From contig NC_089493.1 in assembly GCF_036850765.1 (NCBI RefSeq), forward strand, positions 130,392,239 to 130,456,238: DNA of 64,000 nucleotides, given 5' to 3'. This document shows, piece after piece, positions 54,251 to 64,000 of the stretch (positions within the stretch are counted from its first letter, which is position 1; each line of letters starts with the position of its first letter). The notes under the pieces are model-generated. The model worked only from the letters and a program-made list of their open reading frames with translations. It was not told the origin of the DNA and searched no databases. The stretch comes from Saccopteryx bilineata (lineage: Eukaryota > Chordata > Mammalia > Chiroptera > Emballonuridae). Position numbers and translations under genes: made by a program.

Positions 54251-55130
54251 ACCCGCAGGTCAGAAAGGGGCCCCGGCCCAACTCAGTAGCTTCTACATCG
54301 GGGAGCTGCACCCAGAGGAGGCTGCAGGTGGCTCCCAGGCCGGACCCTCCTGAACCCGCAGCGCAGGCGGGCTGGTGGGGGCAGGGCGCGGACACACACA
54401 CCCCTCAAGTGCGCCCCGGCGCCCGGCAGGGGGCGCCGACCGGCCAGCTCACGCCTCTGGCCCACGCCCCGCTGCACGCCCAGCAGGCCCCTCGCGCAGG
54501 CGCGCGCTGCCGCGGGCGGAGGATCCGGGCCGCGCTTCCTCCAGCCAGGCCTGCGAGCTTCCTCCCCGCGGAGCCCCAGGCGAGACGAGCTTAACCGCCG
54601 CCGCCCGCCCCGCGAGCTGCCCGGGGTCCAGCCGGGGTGGGGTCCCCGCGGGACGACTGCTTTCCGCGCCGCCGTCGGGGCCGTCCCCGTCCGGGGGTAC
54701 CCCCGCCCAGCCAGTGCGCGGCCGCCGGGGCGTGGAGCGCGGGAGCCCGCCTCCCCGATCCGGCGTCCCTGTCGGTCCCCGGCAGCCGGCGCGGCGTCCC
54801 AGAGCCGGATCTTGGCGGCGGCAATCGGAAGCGGAACTCTGCCGGGGCCGCGCCGGCTACATTGTTTCCCCCCCCTGCTCCCTCCTTCCCTCCCTCCCGC
54901 CTCCCTGCCCCCGCCTTTCTTTCCCCCTGACCCCGGCCGCGCGCTGGCCCCTGCCTCCACCGGCCGCCCTCCTTCCCTCTGTGTACACCTACACCTCTTT
55001 GTACCGCACGCCTGGGGACCCCGCGCCCCTGCCCGCTCCCGTGGCTGCATGGACCTCCCCGCAGGCCGCTGATGCTCTCAGCGAGAGGGCTCGGACCGCA
55101 GTTTCCCGAGAGAGGTGAGTGCCCGGCAGG
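54251..55130 (+). promoter_or_regulatory. CSK: CpG island promoter, putative CSK promoter
   Basis: Dense CpG for ~850 bp in an otherwise CpG-poor window. It contains GC boxes (for example CCCCGCCC at about 54605) and an NRF1-like GCGCAGGCGC at 54494-54503. There is no TATA box, consistent with a broadly expressed gene. A strong donor follows at 55115. Open frames of ~250 codons on both strands are a by-product of GC-rich sequence (few stops) and show no recognised domain. Assignment to CSK rests on the mammalian order CYP1A2-CSK, same strand, not on any CSK coding exon. Confidence 0.6.
54850..55114 (+). other. CSK: putative noncoding first exon (CSK exon 1)
   Basis: The sequence ends CCGAGAGAG followed by GTGAGTGCCC, a strong 5' splice site at 55115. 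The human CSK start codon is in exon 2, so a noncoding first exon is expected. The 5' boundary given is a guess within the island. If correct, the protein (C-terminal Src kinase, which phosphorylates the inhibitory tail tyrosine of Src-family kinases) is encoded beyond the right edge. Confidence 0.45.
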
Positions 55131-57464
55131 CCTGGAGGAGGTGGTGTCCGAGTGCTACCCCGGGGGAGGCGGGTAGAAGTCTCCCATTCTGCTTCTGTTG
55201 CAGCTGCCGTTGCGTCCGCTCCCATCCCCCACCTCCCTTTCCCCCTCCTTCTCGGGTTCGAATTCTCCTGGGAGTCACTGTCAGCCCGGCTGGGAGGGGA
55301 GCACAGGAGGGATACTGCCCTATAAGTTCCACAGACTGTTCTAGAGCCACCCAGAGTCTGTCCTCTTATTTCCCCCCATGTGGGGAAGCTGGCTGGAGCC
55401 CAGAGGTTGGCGGTCAGCCTGGGCCAGGGCCTCTCCGCAGGTTCTTTGACCTGCCAGGTCCTGACCCCTCCCTCATTCCCCCACTGAGGCCCTGCCTTCT
55501 CCAGGAAGCCCAGGCCCAGAGGTTGAGCTTGTCACCCTCAGCCTCCCAGAATATCAGGATTAAACCAAGGGACCTCTGGCCCCTGGGTGGGGACACTGGG
55601 CAGAGCCTCTGACCTAGGTGGAGGTAACACTGGGCACTAGGACTATGCCCCCACCTCCTGACAGTCTGGTCAGCCCATTCTCCAAGGTTTCTCAGGGTCC
55701 AGGCTAGGTGTCAGGAAAGGGCATGTCCAGCCACCAGATTCTTGAAGCTTAAGTAAGGGTTCACCTCCGCTCCCATTTTTGTACACCAGGGAACTGAGGC
55801 TCAAAGGGAGAAGTTGCTACCCCAGGCCTCTGACAGAGTTTTGCTGGCTATCCTTCCACCTTCCTATCCTATCCACTCCCCACCCTCTACAGGTGGAGGG
55901 CTTCTGTAGGTGACAGGCATCCAGGCTGCCACCTTCACCCACTAGGAACAGAGGCTTCTACCTGTCCCAAGAGACCCTGTGCTGTGAGCAAATGCTCCCC
56001 TACCCAGGGCTGGGGAGGAGGGAAAAGACTTCCGGCCCTAGGTCTACTGAGTATGGGTTCAGACAGTGTTTGCACTGCCTGTGGGTTTTCCCCCTGGTGC
56101 CTAAGGCTAGGTCCTACTGAAGGGGATGTCGTGAATGTGTGGGGGTTTGTCCTGTGTGGCCCTAGGCCGAGCTGAAATAGTCTGATGGTCAGTCTCGACC
56201 TAGCCCTCCCACACCTTTGTCTCAGCTAACATGGGAGTGGTCAAGTTCAGAATGTGAATGGGACCCAAATGGAGAAGGTAAGGTGAGAGCCGGTTTCCAC
56301 AGGGAGCGCCCTACAGCCTTGGTATGGGAGCATTGCCAGGGGCCTGTTCCAAGCTCCCCACATTGGGGGGGTTCTAGTGTATTTCTTGGTGAGACCTCAG
56401 CAGGGACAGGGCAAAAGCAACAGAAGCGCAGGGTTCTTTTGCACATGAAAGGGGGCAGAGTCCTTTTCATCTGAAAGGGTACATGGTTCTCTGGAGGATG
56501 CCAAGTTATGTCTGGGGCCCTGCTCAGGCCTCTGCTCTTGATTTAAAGTTTCTTTCTGGTCACCCTGACACGTACAGTGGAGAGGATCTAGATATGGCGG
56601 GCCTGTGAGTCTCGCCTCACCTAGCCCTATAACTTCCTTTGCACCTGAGGGGCTGGGCTGGTGCCTCACATGGTTGAGCACTTCTATACCAACCAACTGT
56701 GACCTATACTGGTGAGGCCAGGGTCCTGACGCCTGAAGCGTAGGAAAGGGCCTGGCTACAGGCCAGCACGTGTGCGGGGATGTGTTTCTTTCCTGATGAG
56801 TATGGTGCCTTCCTCCCTCTCAGAAATGGCTCATTTTTATCTCTGCGTTGGGTCAGGGGTCAGGAGGGACCAGAAAATGGTCCCCAGCATCACTGCAGGG
56901 GACTCCAGATCCCAAGCAGTTGAGCCACTATAGTGTAGCCAAGAGTACAGGCAGGGGGGAGGGGCGATGCCCAGGATACACAGTGGTACTTGGCCACCCC
57001 AACAAACTGCCAGGTGGCCTGATCAGGTCTGGTTCTGGGTTTCATCTTTTGAAGCATTTCAAAGCCTTGACACGTAATCCCCAAAGAACAGAGGTGTTTG
57101 TCCTGGGAAAGATGCAGTCGGGAAAGACCTTAACGTGTCTAAGGGGCTGCCTCATAACGGAAAGGCCATCCAGTAGTAGAAGATGTCCCAGACACAAGGA
57201 CCAGAGCTGGGGTAGAGGGCAGGTGGGGCCCAGGAAAGCAAGTCAGAACTCATTGTGAGAAAACTGTGTGTATTAGTTTCTTAATTTAGAAAGTAACAAA
57301 ACAGCACTACAGGAAATTTAGAAAACAAAACAAAATCACCCACTATTTCTTTCCCAACACAGTGACACAGTGACTAGCATTTTGGAGTTCCCTGCCAGTC
57401 TTTCCTGGTTTTTATTCCCTTCAGTGCTGTTGTCATTTGAATGTGCAAGCCATGACACCTTTTT

Positions 57465-57647
57465 TCTTTTTTTTTCTTTCTTTTAATTGGATTTAAAGAT
57501 AAGAGAGAAAGAGGGGAGATGCTGGAAGCATCAACTCAGTAGTAGTTGCTTCTCATATGTGCTTTGACTGGGCAAGCCTGGGGTTTTGAACCAGTGATCT
57601 CAGTGTTCCAGGTCAACACTTTATCCACTGCGCCACCACAGGTCAGG
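57465..57647 (-). mobile_element. SINE type C, minus, old
   Basis: A minus copy: TTTTAATTGGATTTAAAGAT tail end, GAAGCATCAACTCAGTAGTA, and head complement CACTGCGCCACCACAGGTCA. Confidence 0.9.
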
Positions 57648-57824
57648 TACCTTTTGTCATATAATACTGTGTCTGTGGGCATTTTCTCATGTTGCTATAC
57701 AGTCTGTGTAACTTTGCCTCTAAAAAGCTATAGAATTTTCTAACTAGATGCCCGAGCATTCTCACCCAGACCTTCTTACTAAGTATGTTGCACTGTTGTT
57801 GCCCAAATGTTGCTGTAGTGGTAG

Positions 57825-58045
57825 TTGGTACAGGCCCCGGAAGAAGCCAGGAGTATTGGAGAGAGAGCAGGCCACTTGGCACCCAGTTGACATGGGTTCC
57901 AGGCCCCGGTAGAGGGACCTTGAACAAGTCACTCTCTGAGCCAGAGTTCCTTTATGTACACACCAGGGATGATATGTGCTTCAGAGGGTAGTGTGTGGAC
58001 AGTGTGAACTAACCAAGGTGCCAGAAAGTGCCTGGCACAGCCCCT
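57825..58045 (+). repeat. MIR relic
   Basis: 'ACATGGGTTCCAGGCCCCGG', 'GGACCTTGAACAAGTCACTC' and 'AGTGCCTGGCACAG' are in MIR order. Confidence 0.65.
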
Positions 58046-61000
58046 GGTCCCCATAGGCACCCTGTCAGGAGAGGTTGGCTCTGTGATGGAGTGCCCATCA
58101 CAGGATACCTCGACAGGTGGGGAAGACATCTGGGGCAGCTTTGGCTGATGGCTCACCTAGACAAGGGCATTGAGGAGCCTTCTGAAGCTCTCTGTCCCCG
58201 AGGGTTTGGACTTCCCTGGCCAGTGTCCACTCCTGCCTCCCTTAGCTTCCCCTCTCCATCTCCCTGTGGTTGGCCGTCCCAGATCATGGCCTGGCTCCGG
58301 CTGGTTTCTGGAACCTGACCCTACCTGTTCTTCTCTCCTGCCAGCACAGAGCTGAGTGGATGAGGCCTCTCCTGTGAGGCGCAGCTGCTTCCTAGGCTCG
58401 CCCTGTGCTTCCCAGTGGAGATGGAGGCCCACTTTCCCTGGGAAAATTGAGATTTGGGCAAGGAACCCAGGCATTCTGAGCCCCAACCCAGGGACAGGCA
58501 TGCCAGCCTCATCTTCCCACTCTCTCTCCCAGTGGCCAGGGGAGGGAAGAAAGCTGTAGGGGAGGCAGGGATTCTTGAGCCTCCTGGCAGGGCTTGAAAA
58601 GGGAACCTAGATGGTCCACAAACCCCCGGGAAAGTCTTGTGCGTTAGTGCCCTACTCCTCGGCAGGCCTAACCGGAGTGTGTGCTGATGTTATGTTGCTT
58701 CCTTTTGTTCTGCTCTTGTAAGGACTGGAGAATTGGGAGTGCCCTCTTGGAGCCACCCTGTGGGCAGTGGGAAGAAATGAGATTCAGCTTGTCACTCCTG
58801 GGCCTAGGAGACCATCACCCCAGATGACCCTAGAATGGCCCAGGGCTATAACCTAAGCAGAGGGTCCTCCCCGAGGTGGTCTGTTCAATGCCAAGGTTCC
58901 CCAGGCATGTGGCCTTGGACTCTGGCTGCCAGACTTCTGCCTGTGCAGTGTCTCCCTCCTCCCTGGTCTGGGTGCAGGGAAAGTGGGAACTACAACTACC
59001 CTCCTGTCCCAAGCTTGGGCTGGGATGAGGTCACAGGGTGGGGTCCTCTCCAAGATGCTGGTCCAGCTGGGGTAAGCCCTTTAGGTGATTCTCAGTCTCT
59101 CCCTCCTTGGTTGGGCAGGATGGGTAGAGGAGTAGGCCACCCCACACACAGCAGGCAGGGAGCACTGCCTCCTCCCCTCTCCTCCTCTCCCTCTCTCCTC
59201 CACCTCCTCTCCCTCTCCACTCCTCCTCTCTGTCCCTCTATCCAAGGGCTAGAAATAGAATCTGCTAAGTAATGATTAAAGTCAAATTCAGACCTAAAAA
59301 TAACGAGCTGGTGAAGGGAGAGCTAGCGTGCTCCCTATGTGGCTAGGGATAAACGGGGTGAGGTGAGGCTGACTTTGGGGGCCAAGCCCCTGCTTCCTGG
59401 AGGAGGGGGTGTCATGACTGTTCCACCAAGTGTAGGTCTCTTATCAAGCAGGGTGAGCCTGCACCACCTGGGGAAGACAGAAAGGACCAGGGAAGGAATC
59501 CCGTTCTTCCGTTGGAAAGGAAACTGAGGGCAAAGTTGTATGTCCAGCAGCCTTCCAGGAGCTCCTGTTGGCATGCCCCCAGGGACCCAAGGACCACACG
59601 CAGCCCATCTCACCCTTTCTGCTGCCAGTTTCTCTTCCTGGTTTTGAGGCACTGTGATGAGAGCAGCTTTTCTCATCACACTCGCTGTGTACGCCTCAGT
59701 GGGGCTGGGCCTCAGACCGCAGCTTCCCTCCGCCTCCCCTATCCCCACCCCCACCCTTTCCGTGGTCTGGACCCAGAGCTGCAGGAGCAAGCAGAAGAGG
59801 CTGCCTGATGCCTCCTCTGCCTGTCCTGCCCTCTGCACAGTCGGGAGCCTTGCTGGTGGGTGAAAACCTGGGGGTCATTCCCATGCCTACTCACCCTGGC
59901 CGTTGCTTCTCAGTCCTGTCCAGCATCTATCTGGTCCTCACCTCATACCCAGGCATCTGTGGCCTGTGCTGTCCATGCTTCAGGGAGACTGGAGGGAAGA
60001 GGGAAAAGGAACCCTGAGAGCTCCCCTGCTGGCCAGTAGGAGAGGCTCGAGTCAGAGAGGAGTCAATTAGGGGAGGCCTGTGGTTCCAACTTCCTGGCAG
60101 AACTGGGGGGAGCTCAGAAGCTGGGGATCTTCGTAGGCTGAAACAGCGGAGGGCTTCCTTAAGTGGAAGGGCGTGAAAATCAAGAAGCACTTGTGGAAGA
60201 GGCAGGGTTGGAACAGAGGTCCTTGCTGGGAGCCTGTGCCATCCCTGGGCTGCTGGCTTCTCTCATTGCACTATGACCTCTCTGTGCAAGGCAGAGTGTG
60301 GCAGATGGGCAAGAAGTGGGCACAGATGTCACTTATGCTCTCCAGAGTTGGGAGCCACACTCTGGGCAGACCTCCCCTTAACCGCCCTCCTCACCTGTCT
60401 GTCCATTTTCAGTGGATCATCTGTCCTGCCCAAGGAAAGGTGGGAGGCTTACCCCCCACACACCAAATTCAGGCAGATCCGAGCTCAACTGCCTTCTCTA
60501 CGCGTCGGAACCCTGGGTGACCCTGCCCAGAGGTGGTCCTTCCTCTGTCAGACAGATCAGTGGTCCAGTCTCACGGGGTTCTTGGAGGATTAAGTGACTA
60601 ACTCAAGGTGGGTTGGTAGGTTCTGTGCTTTCATTGTTACAGCCCATCTGGCTGGGGAAGGGCATCAAAACCCATTCCCCCTCACAAGAGCAGTAAGGCC
60701 GCCGTGTGCCCTGTGTCAGCCCCCATTGCTCTCCCTTCTGAGCTGTGTGTCCTGTGGGTCCCATCCTGAGATGTGGAGACCAGGCATCTGGAGCCAAAGT
60801 TCCAGAAAGCTCATGGGCCTCTGGGCCTCAGTCTCCCACCTGTAACATGACTAAGAGACTTTGAGTGAGGAATGAGGACATGCCATGATTGTTCAGGGCT
60901 TAGTGGAGGTCAGTGCTGAGAGGGTTGTAGGTAAGTACAGGCAAATAAAGATGCAAACACCATGACCACGCCCATACTGGGAAGGGCCTTGGGGAGGCCT

Positions 61001-62934
61001 GGTCCCTGCTGCCCAATGCATGTAGGTAATTAGGCCCCTGAATGGTAATTAGAAACCTTTCTGGGCCAGGAGTATCAGTCTCCAGCTTCAGGGGGCCTGG
61101 GGGATTGGCCTCCTCAATCCCAAACCGCTAGAGGAGACTCCCAGTCCCACTGAGCCAGCTGTTGGGGGCAGGAAAAAAAGCCTGTAAGTTACTGTAATTT
61201 TGTTTTTTAACATTTTTCAGCCATTAAACAGGTACCTCCCCTTAGGGAAGAGGCACTGAAGGCTGAGGGAGTCTGCGGTAGGGGTCAGGCAGTGCACACT
61301 AGAGCCATGGTGGGGCATACTTCCAGCTCTTCCCTGATCCCTGGTGAAGTGTAGGCATCTCTAAGGGTCTTGTGCCCAGTTCTGCTGCCCAGTCCTGAGA
61401 CATCTGTGCAGTGGGGATGCTGAGGGCTCTGAGACCATTTGCCTGGTTCAGCCAAAACCTCTCATCCCCTTGGTCTGGTGTCTGGCTAGGGGTGCCCCAG
61501 TGCCCACAGCCTGGGTGTACTTGGCAGAACCAGGGGTAGGGTTGATTTGACTGCTGCCAAACCAGCCCGACTGCTGGCAGGGACCCACCCTCCTCAGGTG
61601 CACTGCCCTTTTAGAGGGGTGTGCCCACATAGAAATTTGGTTCTGCTGTGCCTGTCCCATGACCTGTCAGAAACCTCTGGGCTGGTTCCAGAGACTGTGC
61701 GCCCCCACCTGGAGCCTTCTCCAGCCTGATGAACTCCCTGTGGACCACAATTTGGAGTCTGAAGCCTGGCCCAATCTAGCACACCCTTTCCAGTCGCTAG
61801 TACCTACGGGCCTCCCTGTTCCAGTTCCCCTCCCCTTCTGAAACCCTTCCCAGGTTGCCCATGTCTATCCTGTCTGTTGAGGCACAGAGCACACCTGGCC
61901 ATGACTGACCATCAGCAAAACAGGAGCAGGTCTGCACACTATTAGGGCGTTGAGTGGAGTTGTTAGGGCCCCAAGGGCTAGACCTCCTGAGCCCTTTCCT
62001 CTTCCTGCCCATTCCAACACAGCGAGCACAGGGTGGGCCAGTGCACAGAGAGGCTCCTGAAAAACTGACTCAAAGAATGAGAAGGCAAGGCAGGCCTGCC
62101 TGATGCTTCCAGTGGCTGCCAGGCCCCACCTCCCAGGCTCCAGCTGGGTCCTGTGGCAGAACCAGAGTCTCTGGGGCTGTGGCCCCCGAGTTCCCCCAGG
62201 TCTCTAGTGCACTTCCCCTTTCAGCGGGTATTTTTAGCTGGATATAAACAGTTACTGAAGGCTCCTATGCCCCATTAGGCAGTAGAGTTTTGGGGAGGGG
62301 GTAGGGGAGGAGCCCTTTCACCTACCCTGGCCCTCAGCACATGGTTGACTGTAGGGGTCTAAAACCACCCCCAGAGGAGGAAAATGGCAGCCCAGGAGTT
62401 TCTGGGCTCCCACCCCCACAGGCCTGGGCTCCCAAGAAAGGCCTGCCTTAGGCTGTGGCCACTGACCTCAGTACTTGGGCACAATGCCCAGCCTGTTCCC
62501 AGGACCCCAGCATAGGGACTGCTGGGAGCAGGGTTTGGGGCAGGAAGTCAGGGTGAAGTGTTTACTTCACAAAGTTACAGAGTTTCTTGTCCCCTCGTCC
62601 TGTGGGGGTGGGGGTGACAGCTGCTGTCTTTTGGGGTTAAATATAGTCCCTTGGGTTATGGGACTCCAGTGTAGTACAGATGGCCTAGCTTCCCCCTTCC
62701 CTCCCTTGGTTTGTCCATTCATTCATTCAGCACTCTGGGCCCAGCCTCCTCTCCTGAGAACTCCCAGGCCAGGACTAGTGAGGCCCTTACTGGAGCCCGG
62801 GATGCAGAGGCTGTGGAGGTCCTGGCCAGCCGGCACAGCTGGGGACCCTGGTAAGCCTCCAGCAGAGGTGGCTTTCAGAAAGTTATCTATTTTCACTCTT
62901 AATTTTTAGGGGGAAGGTGATAGATGCATATAGT

Positions 62935-63328
62935 TTTTTTTTTTTCATTTTTCTGAAGCTGGAAACAGGGAGAGACAGTCAGACAGACTCCCGCATGCGC
63001 CCGACGGGGATCCACCCGGCACACCCACCAGGGGCGAAGCTCTGCACACCAGGGGGCGATGCTCTGCCCATCCTGGGCGTCGCCATATTGCGACCAGAGC
63101 CACTCTAGCGCCTGAGGCAGAGGCCACAGAGCCATCCCCAGCACCCGGGCCACCTTTGCTCCAATGGAGCCTTGGCTGCGGGAGGGGAAGAGAGAGACAG
63201 AGAGGAAAGTGTGGCGGAGGGGTGGAGAAGCAAATGGGCGCTTCTCCTATGTGCCCTGGCCGGGAATCGAACTCGGGTCCTCCGCACGCTAGGCCGACGC
63301 TCTACCGCTGAGCCAACCGGCCAGGGCC
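62935..63328 (-). mobile_element. SINE type A, minus
   Basis: A full-length minus copy. The flank CATATAGTTTTTTT is repeated at 62927 and 63329. Confidence 0.95.
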
Positions 63329-63605
63329 CATATAGTTTTTTTAAAAAAAAGTCAAGGACAAAATAGCAAATATACAGTGAAAAGTAAATTTCCCTTGAAC
63401 TTAGTCCTCACTACCCCTCTTCATCTCAGAAGCAGTTTATCTTACCAGTTTCTTCTATCTGTCAGAGATAATCTGCATATCTGAGTCTAGGGAGGAACTG
63501 TGTCACCTTGAAAAACCAGTTGTAATATACCATGGATGAAGTCCAGCACCTGGCTCTTCTTTTTATGACTTTGGAGTACTTCAGACTTCCAAAAAGCTGA
63601 ACTCG

Positions 63606-63960
63606 CCTGACCAGGCAGTGGCGCAGTGGATAGAGCATTGGACTGGGATGTGGAAGGACCTAGGTTCGAGACCCCAAGGTTGCCAGCTTGAGTGCGGGCT
63701 CATCTGACTTGAGCAAAAGTTCACCAGCTTGGACCCAGGGTCACTGACTGGGGTTACTCGGTCTGCTGAAGGCCCGCAGTCAAGGCACATATGAGAAAGC
63801 AATCAATGAACAGCTAAGAAGTCGCAACGCACAGTGAAAAACTAATGATTGATGCTTTTCATGTGTCTCCATTCCTGTCTGTCTGTTCCTGTCTATCCCT
63901 CTCTCTGACTCTGTAAAAAATAAATAAATAAAAATTTAAAAAGTAAAAACTTTATTAAAA
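63606..63960 (+). mobile_element. SINE type B
   Basis: A plus copy with a small internal loss near 63745. The duplication AAAAAGCTGAACTC occurs at 63593-63606 and 63963-63976. Confidence 0.95.
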
Positions 63961-64000
63961 AAAAAAAGCTGAACTCATAGCATAACAAGTACATGTATAC

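Larger units (their letters stand above)
55115..64000 (+). other. CSK: repeat-poor intron-like region (putative CSK intron 1)
   Basis: Apart from SINEs at 57465, 62935 and 63606 and a MIR at about 57830-58040, this 8.9 kb is largely unique and GC-moderate. That fits a regulated first intron. No CSK coding motif (SH3, SH2 or kinase) is present. A pyrimidine tract lies at 59166-59240, and a MEF2-like CTAAAAATAA at about 59294. Two GGTAATTAG words lie at about 61023-61051. Confidence 0.45.

Noticed and set aside
54283..55118. Two overlapping ~250-codon ORFs on opposite strands in the CpG island
   Set aside because: Very GC-rich sequence has few stop codons. Both are Pro/Arg/Ala-rich, mutually overlapping and without any recognised domain, so they are treated as artefacts.
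55115..64000. CSK coding exons in the right part of the window
   Set aside because: No SH3, SH2 or kinase motifs were found in any frame. Only a noncoding first exon and intron are proposed.

Overview
The window is mammalian genomic DNA, very probably from a bat. More than 50 tRNA-derived SINE copies with A/B-box heads (starting GCCCTGGCCGGTTGGCTCAG or GCCTGACCAGGCGGTGGCGC) and long pyrimidine-rich tails cover roughly a quarter of it. From memory these resemble the long SINEs of horseshoe bats and relatives (Rhinolophoidea) rather than the short VES SINE of vesper bats. That lineage call is inference; a repeat-library search would settle it. No complete, intact protein-coding gene lies in the window. 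Most long open frames are frames inside SINEs, L1 or the CpG island.

Region 1 (about 2.4-19.3 kb) holds a complete but dead cytochrome P450 gene of CYP1A2 type on the + strand: TATA box, noncoding exon 1, six further exons at the usual CYP1A2 phases, and the 3' UTR start. It carries several in-frame stops, at least four frameshifts, a stop created across the exon 6/7 junction and a SINE inside exon 5. Intron 5 has been enlarged by a near full-length L1 (8.84-17.57 kb), itself split by seven or more SINEs. The L1 reverse transcriptase contains a 16-bp-flanked insertion of the 5' end of U6 snRNA.

Region 2 (19.3-28.1 kb) is rearranged older L1 plus a 3'-truncated processed pseudogene of NASP, derived from the long testicular-type transcript and interrupted by three SINEs.

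Region 3 (28.1-47.1 kb) is mixed unique and repeat DNA. It contains a degenerate 36-40 bp minisatellite, a TIR-bearing DNA element near 35.1 kb, an old hAT-type fragment near 36.2 kb, and an internally deleted Helitron (about 37.36-38.41 kb) with a recognisable Helitron N-terminal coding region, a 3' hairpin and a CTAG end.

Region 4 (47-54.2 kb) is largely ancient repeats (MIR, L2, a possible solo LTR) and unique sequence. Region 5 (54.25-55.13 kb) is a dense CpG island ending in a strong splice donor, followed by 8.9 kb of repeat-poor, intron-like sequence. If the mammalian order CYP1A1-CYP1A2-CSK holds, this is the promoter, noncoding first exon and part of intron 1 of CSK. No CSK coding exon was seen, so that call rests on synteny.
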